The translations under genes and the position numbers were made by a program. A stretch of DNA of 64,000 bases from Megalonaias nervosa (taxonomy: Eukaryota > Mollusca > Bivalvia > Unionida > Unionidae): NCBI GenBank assembly GCA_016617855.1, contig JAECUM010000797.1, positions 124,001-188,000 of the forward strand. The letters run 5' to 3'. The notes under the pieces are model-generated. The model made no database searches. It saw nothing but the letters and a program-made list of their open reading frames with translations, and was not told the DNA's origin. This document shows positions 37,265 through 49,815 of the stretch, piece after piece; position 1 is the stretch's first letter; each line of letters starts with the position of its first letter.

Positions 37265-38357
37265 ATAGCTGCCAAGTGTCCCGTTTTTTCCGTATTTGTC
37301 CCGTATTTTGGACTTGAATATGGGTGTATGTTTTTTTTGCAAAAAAATGTTTTTTGAATTTTAAAAAATAATAAATTACCTTGCAAGTTTCAGTTTAGAA
37401 CGGGCACTCGGTTCCATTCTGATAGAAATGTATTGCATGTATGTAGGAATACAGTTCTACAATGTGATTGGTTCATTCAAAATTGATGCTACCATGCCTG
37501 TATTTATCCGCCATATTGGATTTCGCAAACAATTACCGTTATCACTGTATCTTGTCTTTGTAATATTCAACTTCTGATCATGTTGAATAGGAAAGCTGCA
37601 TATTCAGAATTTTCTCCAGGAAAGACAAGAAAACATAACTGGAAGGACAATTGTGCCGTTTTGTTTGGATTTGTGAAACCATCTAGTAAAGGAAAAAAAA
37701 CTCTACGTTTTACAAATTGTGTAATGTGATTTCGCTATTGGGCATGGAAGCACCCATGAAATACAATAGCACGAAAAAGCTAATAAACATCAGCTTGCTG
37801 CTTCTTCATACACAACTAAGCCTAAACTTATGACATATAAAAAACCCAGAGATAACCTTGATGTAATTCGATCGAAGTTCGGTTTACTAAATTTCTTTTA
37901 GAAATGAACGTTCATCTTACAGTTACTGATGTTGCTGGCACATTAGTTCACACACGTCTTCCAGACATGAAAATTGCAAAGGATTACACGTGTGAAAAAA
38001 CGAAAACAGTTCAGTAAGAAAATCACATAGAATTCAGATCATCAATGAAAGATGGGACATTGGAATTGATAATGATTGAAAAAAGAAAATGAGATGTGGT
38101 GTGGAAAAGGCTGATATAAACAGCCTGTGCCAGAATGCCTGAAAGGAACAGGGTGAACATTCAAAAGGTGCAAGAGTGTAACACATGCATATTTGACATT
38201 AAATAATTGAGGAAGGTACTGTCCTACTTTACGGATAGTTGTAGATGTTGTGAAAAGTTACTTATGCATTAACATTTAAAAATCAGTATTTGTTTCTGAA
38301 AATCAGTATTTTTGTCATAAGCAGTCAGTATTTTTGTACGCCAGGGTTGGCAGCTAT
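37265..38357. mobile_element. hAT-type element with 8-bp target duplication
   Basis: The left end ATAGCTGCCAA at 37265 pairs with TTGGCAGCTAT ending at 38357. Flanks are GGTCATTC (37257-37264) and GGTCATTG (38358-38365), a 7-of-8 match to an 8-bp duplication, which is the hAT hallmark. The interior keeps a short zinc-finger-like remnant at about 37720-37800 (FAIGHGSTHEI, then HEKANKHQ). This is the C..C...GHGG..D...H....H pattern of BED/U1-like fingers found at the start of many hAT transposases. Stops interrupt it and no catalytic domain remains. Both ends also carry CCGTATTT/CAGTATTT subterminal repeats. Confidence 0.78.
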
Positions 38358-38479
38358 GGTCATTGTTTTTCTATGCTATATGCATCCTAGCCTACACAGA
38401 TGGTTCACTTGGAATAAATGTGTTTATTCATTGGTAAACTTTCCATTTTAATGATATAAGTTGGATATTGTGATAGGGT

Positions 38480-38765
38480 ACTCACAACACAACACCACCA
38501 ATTACCAAAATCCATACAATCTACCGCAATAGACTAAGAAAATACATCAATCAACCACAGTCTTCAACAATTAAGCATGAAAATACCACAATTGACCACT
38601 ATATGTACCACAGTCTACCACAGCCCACTACAGTCTACCATAATCTACCATCAATCTTCCAGAGTTTACGAATAACAAAGCATGAAAAGGCCACAATAGA
38701 CCAGTATATATTTATTTACATTTTGACTAACACAATCTAAAGCATGAAAATCCCACAGTTAACCA

Positions 38766-38815
<50 letters not shown>
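38480..38815 (+). repeat. Degenerate repeats followed by (TA)n
   Basis: AAAGCATGAAAATACCACAA-like words recur at about 38572, 38677 and 38739, each followed by TTGACCA(C/G)TATA. CTACCACAG-like words lie between them. The block ends in an uninterrupted (TA)n microsatellite at about 38770-38814, probably grown from the ACATATATA end of the unit. Confidence 0.65.
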
Positions 38816-38817
<2 letters not shown>

Positions 38818-39152
38818 AAAATTAATTGCATGTTTCAATGAAACAAATGTTGTCAGTCACAACTGATACTTAACACATGTCACGATGTAATTGGATATTA
38901 AATTTTTTCTAAAGTAGAAAAACTTTAGTAACACTTCAAAAAACAAAATTAAATGAACTCATTTACTATTTCTTTTTGGCAATACCAGTGGTAACTCTGC
39001 CGTCATCAGGTCTCAAGTCCCAAGATCGAAAGCAGGACAGCTGTGCATCTATTTCAGGGAATATTAGTCAATCTATATCAGAGAGTCAACATAAATAGGA
39101 CTATTGTATTACAGTTCTTATTTTATAATAATTGATCTGCCTTTGTTATATA

Positions 39153-41735
39153 CAATGTGACCTTGCTACAACAGGGTGTTTGGGGTCCACAAAACCTGAC
39201 CATGTTATAGACTGTATGGTGTTATAGCCGACCAAGTCCATTAGCTGAAGAAAATAATACATTTACCTAAAATATGGCAGGGGGTGGTGTGGGGTGAGTA
39301 ATGAGAATGGGCACTAAAATACATGGTTTTGATTAAAAGATAAACTAGTCTGAAAAAACACTTGTAGAATGACAACTTACATCCATTTGGTACAATCCAT
39401 AATCCGTTAAGTACTGTACATGTATATAATAAATCCATGAATTCGAGTATAGATCACATGTTATAAAAGTCATGTATGATTCACATACCATTAGAAATCA
39501 CAAATAACACATATATAAAAAAAATTGGTTGTCCTGATTTTGATCTATACCTGATTGTCACTAAACAATTCAGTATGACTGTCGCAGATTTCATATGGCT
39601 ATAGTTGTTTACATGCTTCATGTTCATGTACTTTAATTGGCCTAGATTTTGGTCATCTGGAGATGGCTATCATCTTGCCAAGACTACCCAGAGGATGAAG
39701 CTATTCATAGGGAAATGAAAATATGAACAAATTAAAAAGTTTAACCAACATCTTTGCAAGATGCCCCATCTTCAATTAACTTGATGGCCAGATATCTATA
39801 GTTTCAAAAGATCTGAAATTTAATTTGTGTTTTATGCTGCCATTGGTAGTGACTGAAAGCGTAATTTTTTTCCTGCAAAAATGAAACTTTCAGGGCACAA
39901 TAAATGTGTTCCAGCCATTTTGGAAAATGCAACAATCCATCGGATTCCATTGCTTCTATTTAAATTTGATGTTGACTTCATTCGAACGGTTCTTTGTTAT
40001 TATTGAAGTTTGTAGTTGGTTTTCTTTGCTGAAGGGTGCTTGTGTTATTGAAGTTACTGCTAAAGGACACCTTTGGAGGGACCAAACAGATGTCCATTTC
40101 TTATTGCAGCAGTAACATCTAATTGTAGAACATTTATTGAGACTGAATATTTTTTCATTTGCTTAGTATTTATACAGGACAATTGGTGCTTCAAAGATAA
40201 TTAATCAGTTTCTTTGAAGTTTCAGCAAAACTATCTTTTCTGTGTACATTTTTTAAAGAAAAAGAATTAGCCATCGTCTGATCGATTGTATCAGTTACTG
40301 TTCCTGTCTTCAAAAGTTGGTCAATTATAGTAAATCCCGGTACCATGACTGTTAAATAGACCAGCAAGTAGATCTCCTTTGTCGGGGGTTGTTTTTTCTT
40401 TTTGTTTTGGTTTGGGTTTTTATGTGACATTTCTGGTAGCGGAGTGATGCTGCCTTCTATGCATGCATCAGTAATTTTAAAAAAAAATAGGCCAGCTGGT
40501 GTTCTGTTCTGACAGGTGACAGGGATTACTGCAGAAAATGTGAGTGTTCTGAAAGATTTAATTGTATGAGTGAAAAGAAGAGGAATTTTAATGACCATCC
40601 ACATACAAAGGTCAGTCTGAATAAATAATTACTAGCGAGCAGCAAACAAAGATGGAGATTTCACACAATGCAGTGTTAGCCACATGTAAGCCTCAGATTA
40701 TGATTATTCAATCAATGTAAAGATGGTTTGTCAGTTGTTTTAAAGAATTTTTTAACTAACTGAATAAATTTTAGTGCATTGTATATCAGTCTCAGGTCTT
40801 TATAGTGCCTCTTTGGTTGAGTTTGAAGCAGGCAAGAGTTAGATTCTACAGTCTTGGTCTGTTTGTAGTTACACAATTATCTTTAGTAATAGTGTTTGTT
40901 CTGTGTATTTGTTAAAAATCATTATAAAGAGCATTCTGATTGGGCAAAATGTTTCTACATCCTGTGCACAGTGAATAATAGATGCTTTCATCAAGCATCT
41001 TGCATTTACTAGATAGATATTCATGACACAGTTTTGATTTTGGTTAAAGGAAGACTTCCTAAATTTTACAGATGGCTTTCAAAAATGTTTTCACAGGTCA
41101 TATAGGTCTGAATTCAGTGGAAAAAAATTCACAATCTTAATAAAGATGGCCTCATTCTCATACATCCCAAGTGTAAAACTTAGTTTCTGTTTTTCCACAT
41201 TTATGTTTAGTAAACTTTTTTCCTGCACAAAAAAACATTTACGGCACAAAAGTTTCTACTCACAGTTGGAAATTAGCCATCTTGAATTATAGATAGACAT
41301 GAACACCTTTTGAGAAAGGTTTGGAAACTGTGTGGAATGGGAATGGCTTGAACGCAAAGTTGAATGTGAGCTTGGCTGCCAATTTGTAAAAAAAAAACAT
41401 GAATGCCAGAGAACTGGCATTTTGTGATCTTTGCCAGAAAGATTTGAACTACTCCATTTGTAGCTGGAGTTTGGAGCAGCATCTCCAAAACAAGCTGCAT
41501 ACAATGAGATTGATAACTAGAAACACAAATTAGCAGCCTTGATGTCATGTATTTATTATTCTATATACAATTCTTGCAGATAAAACTTGTTAAGCTTTTT
41601 TGGATGTTTAAGAAAGAATGTTTGTTTTTCATGAATGAGAAAAATACATGTATATGAAATTTCACCAGCCACACCACGACTGTGATATATCCGAATTAAT
41701 GTTATAACAGAGCATGCTATAGCGGGGTCACACTG
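39153..41735. mobile_element. Long TIR element with pogo/mariner-like ends
   Basis: The left end CAATGTGACCTTGCTACAACAGG follows TA at 39151-39152. The right end, reverse complemented, reads CAGTGTGACCCCGCTATAGC. The shared CARTGTGACCYYGCTAYARC and inward GTTATA words (GTTATAGACTG on the left, GTTATAACAG on the right) match the CAGT...CCCGCTATAAC style of pogo/Tigger elements. The right TA is mutated to TG. About 2.6 kb of interior has no recognisable transposase. An open frame on the minus strand (40191-40604) has no domain I know. Other repeats may be nested inside. Confidence 0.6.
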
Positions 41736-44700
41736 TGTACACACACACACACACACACATATATAATTCTCACTATTTTGCACAGAATCTGCCTTTGTCA
41801 TACATGATCTTTGTCTCTGCCTTTTATGGTACTGATATCATTATTATATAGGCAACTGTTATTATCATATTATACATGTACTTATATTAAACGTATGCAG
41901 TATATTACTTTCATGTTATTATTATGTGTCACTCAAAATATTGTTATATTATTATATAAAGAAATTTCTGGCTTTGCACATTGAACAGATTGTGTACATA
42001 TGTTTATGTGAAATGTTTGTATATAGTTGGTGTATTTATAATTGTTTTTATTTTTTTTTACAGATTTTTTTTATGATAAGCGAATGTGATATAATATGTG
42101 CTGCAAAATTAACACAATTATTGTGATGAATAATTGTGTGAAATATTTTCAGCTTGGTAGATTGTTTTATTACATTGCAACCAACTCATACACTGGAGCA
42201 TTGTACCAAATTCATCTCCCTCTGTTGCCTTCATGGCCTCTCCCACAGTAGGGTATTCAATTGATACTAATCAATTCCTCTTGCCCACATTGACATAGGC
42301 TACCCAAGAGAATGGTTTTATCCTGATACAGTTTCTTTTTTTATCAACTTCACCACTAATGATAAGAAAAATATTTGTGCATGTTACTTGAACCCTGACT
42401 GCAAATTTTGAAGAACAGTTCAATGATTTTCAGCAAGTTAGATAAATTCCACAGTGTGTGACTTTGACAAGAAATTAGGTGGACACTATACACAGATGTT
42501 GCTGTTATGTCAGTAACTAATTCCTGTATGGTTTAATTGACAAATTTTACTTGGCTTATAATTCATTTCAGTTAATTAGTTGATTTTTAATTGATTTATT
42601 TGCATTTTCGGTTATATATTGCTAAAATATTTTACAGAAATCTTACACAGATTTGAAATCTTTAATAAAGATGGCCATGTTTCTCAGACACCCAATGGTA
42701 AAATGAGATAAATATCAACATAATGGTTTACTATGAACTTCAGTGTTAGATAGATTGTTGGCCTTTTCAGTAAGAAAATAAAATGGGATCCACACCTGTC
42801 TCCATTAGCAGATTCATGGCTTGTTAGGGTGCACTAAAACAAGGGTGCATTGTACATTTCGTTTATTTCCTATCATATTTTTGGTCAAAATCACTTTGGT
42901 CTAATTTTATTTTCTGCATGACAATAATATTTACATTGGCTACTGCAGACCACTGAAATAATTTTGAGGCAAGTTTGCCAGTATGTAATCACTGATTACT
43001 TTTTATTTCACCTACAGGTTGATATTTTGGATACAAATGTTATTCCCAAGTTTTCATGGCTGAGATACGGTGATAAACCTTTTTATCTGTCAATTTGTTA
43101 CCATCTCTCCCTCTAAACAATGTACTTTTCTTGTCTCTATAATTACCACTTGCAAAAGGAATCTTTTTCTCAGCTTTTTCTACTAGGGTCTCTGACCAGT
43201 GAAGGGCAAATGTGCACAGAATTTTGATTACAGTGATCTTCCTGAATTCTTTTGCCCAAACTTTGTACATATATTCAGCGATTTCTGTTACCAATTTTCA
43301 TTGTTTTGTGGTGAAATCATTGGCTCGTAAATTCATGGATTGGATAAGAAATGTGATTATTTCCACAGAGAGATCATTGTATATTGGGACTTCAAAATCA
43401 TGGTTGCAGCAACAGAAAAAAAATGAGTACTTCATGAAAAATGGAAAATTCACTGTGTGTTTGTGTTTATGGGCATGCATGTGTTGATGTAAAATTTTTA
43501 TATATAATTATTAAAGATAGTGGAAAGTGTTATTTTGAGTTCAGGATATGCAGTTGTTTCAGATTTAGTCTTTTCCTTACATGCTTCATGAGTTATCTGT
43601 CTATTTATTTATAAAAATTAGTGGGGTTTTTGTCTTTCAGAAAACTATTTTTGAGGATTTGACAAGTTTTTTTTTTCCACTTTACTGCTTTCAAAAATTA
43701 ATTATTAATTGGCAACAAGCAGGCATACTACCTTGAAAATACATGATAGTTGATCGATAGATATTTCCAGTCAAGTGTGACATTTACATTTTTTATTATC
43801 GGATCCTTAAACAAGTCTTGGAGAAGGATAATAAAAAGTCACAGATCTGAAGTGGATAATAAAAACTCATTTACGTGGATAGTAAAATGTCATTATTGCC
43901 TGTAATTTTTTGCTTCTGTTGGGTCTTGGCTGCACATATTTTGTTCTAAAGGTCTGATGTATGGTGATAAACCATAATGTATGTTTAGTTAAAAGCATAT
44001 AGTTCGGATGTAAGAACTATAGTGCAAACTTTGTGCAGTCTTTTAGCTACAGGGTTTTTGATAGTCCATTAGATAAAGTTTCACACATCCATTGTCTTTG
44101 ACACAAGTCATACTGTCCATTGTGTTTGCTTCATTTAAATTGTTTAAGATTGGTCAGCACCTCACAGAAAGTATGGTGATTTGTTTGGTGGGCAACTGAT
44201 GCTGCTATAGTTTGTTTTAGAAATCTGGTTTTCTTATAAAGCCTTATTGAGTGACATTTTGATACATGTGACAGAGAGAAAGAACTGAAGGCATGTTAAA
44301 CTGAAATATTAATCTACTCTGAAGATTTGTTTCCCTCGAAATACAGCATTTGGTTTTTGAATTTACTTGAATGTCAAAATGTTAGTAAACATAACATTTT
44401 AGCTCCAATGGTAAGCAAACTGTTTGTGCAAAAATATTTTCCATTAGAAATAGGTCAAATTAATCAGCACAAGCTGTGCATTTACTGTATCATCAACATT
44501 TGACATTAAAATAGTATACTTTAAAATACTTCCACAGTAATGAAATCCCCAGACTGCAAGGTTATAATAAATACTTTCTTATGCTTTAATATGGGTTCAA
44601 GTTAAAATTCTCATATCAAGTTTATCACTGCCAGCAGATTAGCCAGTTCGACATAGGAAATTGTTGTTGAATTAAACATAAGAATACTTTTAGAACCTCC

Positions 44701-45110
44701 ATGCCTGGTCTGTTAACTGAACACTGTCTGTTCATTTTCATATTTTTCCTTGGTACAGCTGAAATGATACAAAACAACTGCAAATGATATATGTATCATA
44801 AGGGGTATTGCATATGAAATTAATTGCATGTAAATGTATTGCATTCTCAAAAATATGATGCATGTCAGGTATTTCTGAAACATAAAGAAGACAAGTCTTA
44901 TTTGTTGCTGTTCACCAATTTTCTTCATCTCATTATGTGAAAAGATGTTTTCTTTTCATCTATAAAAGTAAAAGCTTTTTAAAATGTGCTTCTAAATTTC
45001 TACCCAAACAATTAAGTATGGAATCAGTATTTATAATATGTTACTGTAATTGGTCAATGTTAGCAGAAGTCTGTAGTCTGAAGTTGGTTTGAGTTTATTT
45101 GGAAGAACTT
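41736..45110 (+). other. Intron 5, mostly unassigned
   Basis: Starts with an (AC)n microsatellite (about 41738-41758). The rest is AT-rich with no recognised element. A splice-flanked look-alike at 43019-43070 was rejected as an exon. Confidence 0.5.
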
Positions 45111-45534
45111 TTATAGCTCACCTGTCTGCAAAGAGAAGGGAGCTTATGATATGGCCTTGCGTCTGTTGTCCATCATCCATCCAGCCATAATTGCTTATTT
45201 TCACTGTAGATGCTGTATTTCTGATTCCATTTTCATTTTTATAAAACTTTGAATAAAAGTTTGTATCATCAAGATCTGTGATGAATTTGATGATGAACAA
45301 TATCCACACATATCGATGATCTTGCGACCAATTGGCTGAGCTCTTTAGTTCTAAGTAGGACATATTTCAGTTCTGATTTTAGTCAAACTTAAACTATAAG
45401 CTTATGTCAAGAGCTCAGATGAGTATGATAATGAGCAGGATCCACACATATTAATGAGGTAGTCTTGCATCTGATCAACTGAATGTGTTACCATTCTGGA
45501 GGCTATTTTTCTGATGGTTTGTTTTTGTTTATAT
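45111..45534 (+). repeat. Tandem array, period about 140-150 bp (type 4), left half
   Basis: Units carry GAACAATATCCACACATAT (about 45294) or GAGCAGGATCCACACATATT (about 45433), followed by GATCTTGC or GTCTTGC(A)TCTGATC and an AACTGA/GCTGAG segment. The array is interrupted at 45535 by a DNA element and, further on, by a LINE. It resumes at about 49346 with GAGCAAGATCCATAGATATT. Confidence 0.75.
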
Positions 45535-45536
45535 TA

Positions 45537-47208
45537 CCGTATTTCATGTATTTTTTCATACCCTTTAATTTTTCGTACTTATCCGGTTATCAAAATAATA
45601 ATTATTTAAATGTATCATAATTTTTCGTACATATCATTTTGTATTATTTGAAAAATTCATTAAATTATCGGATATAAAATTTCCACTAAGAAGATTTACG
45701 TTTGCAAAAAAGATCGAAAATACCGTATTCCCATTTTGTTTTTACAAAAATTAATGATTAATTGTTGGTGAGAAAATATGATCGATGCATAAGCATGGGC
45801 ACCCGCAGCATAGGTCAAGGGGGGTCACGTGACCTCCCTGGATATCATACTGCAATATATATATTTAATCATGCAAATGACGCTAAAAATATGTCACAAG
45901 ATTCTGTTCAAAACGCTTAGTAAATATTAGCTTTAGTTTCAGACTGCCTACTATACTAACTCTCCTGGCCGTGACTGACTGACCCCCTCCCCCATTTTTG
46001 TAAAAGACCCTGCGGGCGCCCATGTGCATAAACTCTTATTGTCATTACAATATCTACTGGTGTTTCTTAACAAATGAACAAAGGACTTCACAGACCATAC
46101 ATTTAAATATTATCGTTAATTAGTTCTCCTTATTAAGTCCGTCACCGTAACAAAACACCACGTGCATTTTAAAACGAGTTCGGAAGCCCTTTGATGTTGT
46201 CCTATCCAACAAAAATTACATCTCAGTGCATGCTAAAGTGAAGACCACAGACCATTGGTGAACTAGTCTTATTGTTTCATTAGTCATACAAACATCGTAA
46301 ATTTGAAAATCACGGACTCCGTTAAATCAATTCGTATATATACATATACTATCTTTTAAGTGCTTGTTCTGTTTTGACTTGGATATAATTAACATTTTAT
46401 TGCAAATCTATTCTATGATATACCCCACTATTATCTTTATTGGCGAGTTCGAATAACAAGTAATGCATATGATCGCTTGTCCTTATAACATCTGCTATAT
46501 GGACAACGGCTTCAATATCACATTGACAGACTTTCATTTCTCTAAAGAGAGCCGCATATCCCTACTGGCAGCCTCGCTGATTTGACCTCTCCAGTCGATT
46601 CTTGCCCTCAGTCTGGTTTAAACTGGAATAACCAAAGCCCTAAGAATGTTTAATCACCGTGTAAATAACTGCATAGCCATGTGGTTGTTGTGACAATGTA
46701 CATCGTAATTAAAACAAGAATGAACTGTTGATTTAGCGGTGTTTATTCCTAATGGAATATAGTAGGGTCATAATACATGAGGATTATCCCACTCATCAGG
46801 TAACTGAAAATAGTCTTTTTTTCTCTTTGCAAAAGCTACAAATCACAACTACACTGAATAAATACGATTTTGTACACTGAAAAAAATTTGTTTGATTGAT
46901 CTCTCTGGCGAGCGTGCACACACACACATACACACACGCGCGCGTGTGCACTCACGTGCATTAACTTAAACGTTGATTTCAAGTTCTTTATTTTTTATTG
47001 CAATTTGATAATGAGATTATTGTTGCGGTAAAAACACAACTTGCACTTAATTTCTTGATGATGTGGGGTCGTCGCGTTGCGTACAATTTACCAATAAATA
47101 ATACCCATAACTTACACATGTTCAAACCATCTTGATCATTTTGCCTATATTACACAACATAACAGCTACATATGTTCTAAATGCAGACAAGCTTGCACAC
47201 TGAGACAT

Positions 47209-47256
<48 letters not shown>

Positions 47257-47409
47257 CACTAATAACAACAGTACTTTTGATTTATTGTAATTAGATTCTT
47301 GAATTGAGAGCAGAATGAGATAGAAAATATGCGTTTACTTTGTACATTTGTACTGTTTGGTTAAATTAATAATTATTTTTTCGTGTACGAAAAATTACAT
47401 AAAATACGG
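45537..47409. mobile_element. TA-flanked TIR element, 1,873 bp
   Basis: CCGTATTTCATGTA at 45537 faces the right end, whose reverse complement reads CCGTATTTTATGTAATTTTTCG. TTTTTCGTAC lies inside both ends. TA occurs on both sides (45535-45536 and 47410-47411). It sits within a type 4 repeat unit, which continues on the far side. It contains a nested 231-bp miniature element, a (CA)n/(CG)n stretch near 46917-46948 and a (CT)n run at 47214-47253. No transposase is seen. Confidence 0.72.
45794..46024. mobile_element. Nested hAT-like miniature element (MITE), 231 bp
   Basis: The left tip CATGGGCACCCGCAG matches the reverse complement of the right tip CTGCGGGCGCCCATG at 14 of 15 bases. Flanks TGCATAAG (45786-45793) and TGCATAAA (46025-46032) form an 8-bp near duplication. 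The interior keeps a GGGGGGTCACGTGACC dyad near the left end and CTGACCCCC near the right. It has no coding capacity. Confidence 0.82.
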
Positions 47410-47453
47410 TAGTCTTGGAATATTGGTTTATATCTTCCTGATCTTAATGAATT

Positions 47454-47492
<39 letters not shown>

Positions 47493-47676
47493 CTTTATTT
47501 ATAGAGGGTGACTAACTAGATTAGGACTATTCTCCCTTGACGCCCTCTTAAGGAGAGTATAACAGTGCACATTATATGAAGATTGCAATAATTACTGTTT
47601 ATTTTAACATGTTTAGTATTAAAATACTGAATTCCACTATCTGTTAGTAACACATACATGCTCATGATATCTCTTC

Positions 47677-47883
47677 TTATACTCTAATATTTTCAGCAGA
47701 TTTTACATGTAGTGGAAGCTTTTTCCACAGAACTGTACCAGAGTATTGGAAACTCTTTCGAAATTGCTCTGTTCTTGGTTTTGGTGCTAGAAGGTTTCCA
47801 TGTGATATTGATCTCAACTTGTATTGTGTTGAAAAAGACCTGAATAAATCTGAAGATACTCTGGTGCAGTTCCATGTAGACAT
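47677..47883 (-). pseudogene. LINE C-terminal tail remnant
   Basis: Minus-strand peptide with FSTQYKLRSISHGNLLAPKP, then FRKSFQYSGTVLWKKLPLHV. This is the common C-terminal pattern of CR1/jockey-like LINE proteins (YxLRS...P.P.T...K.S..Y.G...WN.LP). It lies between the reverse transcriptase and the 3' ATT run, as expected. Confidence 0.8.
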
Positions 47884-48419
47884 TTATATAAAAGAACTGC
47901 CTTGTGAAAATCTATCCTGTCATTTATTGTGAACCATTTGAGTTCTGTAAACAATGCTTTTGAGGGATGATCAATAGATGCATCTAAAATTATGCGTGCT
48001 GCTAATTTCAGAAGTTTATAAATCCTGTCAAGCTCAGATTTAGCACAGTTTCCTCATACATTTGAACAATAATCAATTGTTGGAAGAATGTATGACTTGT
48101 AGTATAGATTGCGAGTTTCCGTAGGTAAATATTTCTTGATTCTGCTGAGTATGGCAATTTTGGATGACAGTGTTTTACAAAGCTTATCAGTATTTCATTC
48201 CATAATAAATTATTATCTATGGACACACCCTACAAGCTTTTCATGTTTGACATTTTCTAACAGATGATTATTTATTGCAAGAGATAGTTCTGGGTTCCCT
48301 GACTAGTGTAGCTTTAGTGATGTCCCCAAAATCGTTCATTTTTGTTTTACCTTCATTAATTACCATCCTATTTTGTTGTGCCCAGTTTTGGACTCTAATA
48401 AGGTCTTGAGTTTAATCAC

Positions 48420-49034
48420 ACTTGGATAACTTGAGTATCAGAACTGGATGTATACAAGGTTGCATTGTCAGCAAACAAATCTGTATTTGTGGATTCATTA
48501 TTTAATGGTAGATCATTGATATAAATAAGGAAGAGGAGAGGGCCTAAAACTGAGCCTTGAGGGACCTCTGAATGAATAGTGCAAGTTTGAGAACTAATAG
48601 TGCCAATGCTTACTTGTTGAGACCTTTGGTTTTAGGTATGATCTAAACCAGTTTAAAGAAGGATTGTCGAACCTGTAACAGTTCAACTTTTGCAGCAGAA
48701 TTTCATGATCAACAAGATCAAAGGCTTTCTTGAAGTCAAGGAAAACAATCCCAGTGATATGTCCATTATCCATTTCCTTCAGCCAAAGATCAGTTAATTT
48801 GGTAAGTTCTGTTTGGCATGAGTGGTACTTTCTAAATCCTGAGTGCGCTTTATGAAATAGAGAATATGTTTCAAAAAATTTAGAGACCTGAATGGCCACA
48901 TGCTTTTCAAATAATTTTGACAATACAGGTAGAATTGATATTGGTCTGTAATTCCCTGGATCCTTCTTTTCTCCTTTCATAAAGATAGGTGTAACCTTTG
49001 CACATTTCAATGTTTCTGGAAAATTACCAGTCAT
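48420..49034 (-). pseudogene. LINE reverse transcriptase remnant, altered active site
   Basis: The open piece 48594-49034 reads, on the minus strand, CAKVTPIFMKGEKKDPGNYR, ISILPVLSKLFEKHV, AHSGFRKYHSCQTEL and GIVFLDFKKAFDLVDHEILL (first catalytic Asp present). After a frameshift, [20 protein letters not shown] and then FADN at 48464-48475 follow. The usual box is (F/Y)ADD, so the second Asp is now Asn, which would abolish polymerase activity even without the frameshifts. This lineage (HSCQT...LTDxWL) differs from the LINE at 22.5-26.1 kb. Confidence 0.88.
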
Positions 49035-49345
49035 TATACTTAAGTTTATGATATGTGTTAATGACTTTATTATTACTGGTGCAGCAATTTTAAAAATTCA
49101 TAGACCAATGCCATCCAATCCAGAGGATTTATTACTATTCACTTAATTAGCCTATCAAATACATCAGCTTCACTAACATTAGCTTTTGAAAAATAATTAT
49201 CATTAGGAATATTAGCTCTTATAAATGATAGAAGAGCATCAAGTTCAATTGGGATGTTAGTCTGGTTCTGAATACATGTACTGTTACTGCTTATGAAGAA
49301 ATTGTTGAACATTTCCACAATGTCTTGTACAGATCTTGCTATATC

Positions 49346-49815
49346 CTCATAATGAGCAAGATCCATAGATATTACTGAGATGATCTTGCATCTGATTGGC
49401 TGAATTGGTCAATACTTTAGCACCTCTGGATAGATTTTGATACAAGCTGTTAAATCATCTGATGTAAGCATGATCTTTAACAGGTTTAATCATGGGCAAG
49501 ATCTACACAGATTTATAAAATAACCTTGTATCTCAGATAAACTTATTACCACTTGAGAGACTGAATGTTGGACTGGATTTTGCTCTTGGAAAATATAATT
49601 TATATCATGTAAGTCTTTGACAGGATCATTAACAAGTGAGATCTACACATATTAAAACATGATCTTGCATGAGATTGGCCAAGCTTGTTACTTCTGTAGA
49701 GACCACACTTCTCGTCTGATTTTTAAAACACTGACAAATGAGTTTATATCATAAAATCTTGTATGAATTTGACCATGGGCTAGATTTATCAGTGTGGTTA
49801 CTTTTCATACAATTT
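49346..49815 (+). repeat. Tandem array, period about 145 bp (type 4), right half
   Basis: Continuation of the array interrupted at 45535. Units carry GAGCAAGATCCATAGATATT (about 49350), GGGCAAGATCTACACAGATT (about 49494) and GTGAGATCTACACATATTAA (about 49637), each followed by GATCTTGCATCTGATTGGC-like text. Spacings are near 145 bp. A possible further decayed unit ends near 49815. Confidence 0.78.

Larger units (their letters stand above)
47455..49345 (-). mobile_element. Minus-strand CR1/jockey-like LINE, 5' truncated
   Basis: Read on the minus strand, the element begins near 49345 upstream of the reverse transcriptase, so it lacks the endonuclease. It runs to GTCACCCTCTATAAATAAAGC and a terminal (ATT)n run (plus-strand TAA repeat, about 47455-47491). 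5' truncation is usual for LINE insertions. Both junctions fall inside a type 4 ~145-bp repeat array, which gives the empty-site context. Frameshifts and stops are present. Confidence 0.88.

Noticed and set aside
40191..40604. 137-codon minus-strand open frame
   Set aside because: No recognisable domain, no conservation visible in the window, and it lies inside a TIR element with AT-rich composition.
43020..43070. Candidate exon after CACCTACAG with GTGATA donor, reading VDILDTNVIPKFSW
   Set aside because: The flanking exons join directly and restore the family text QWLSIINSL; there is no place for an extra segment and the donor is weak.
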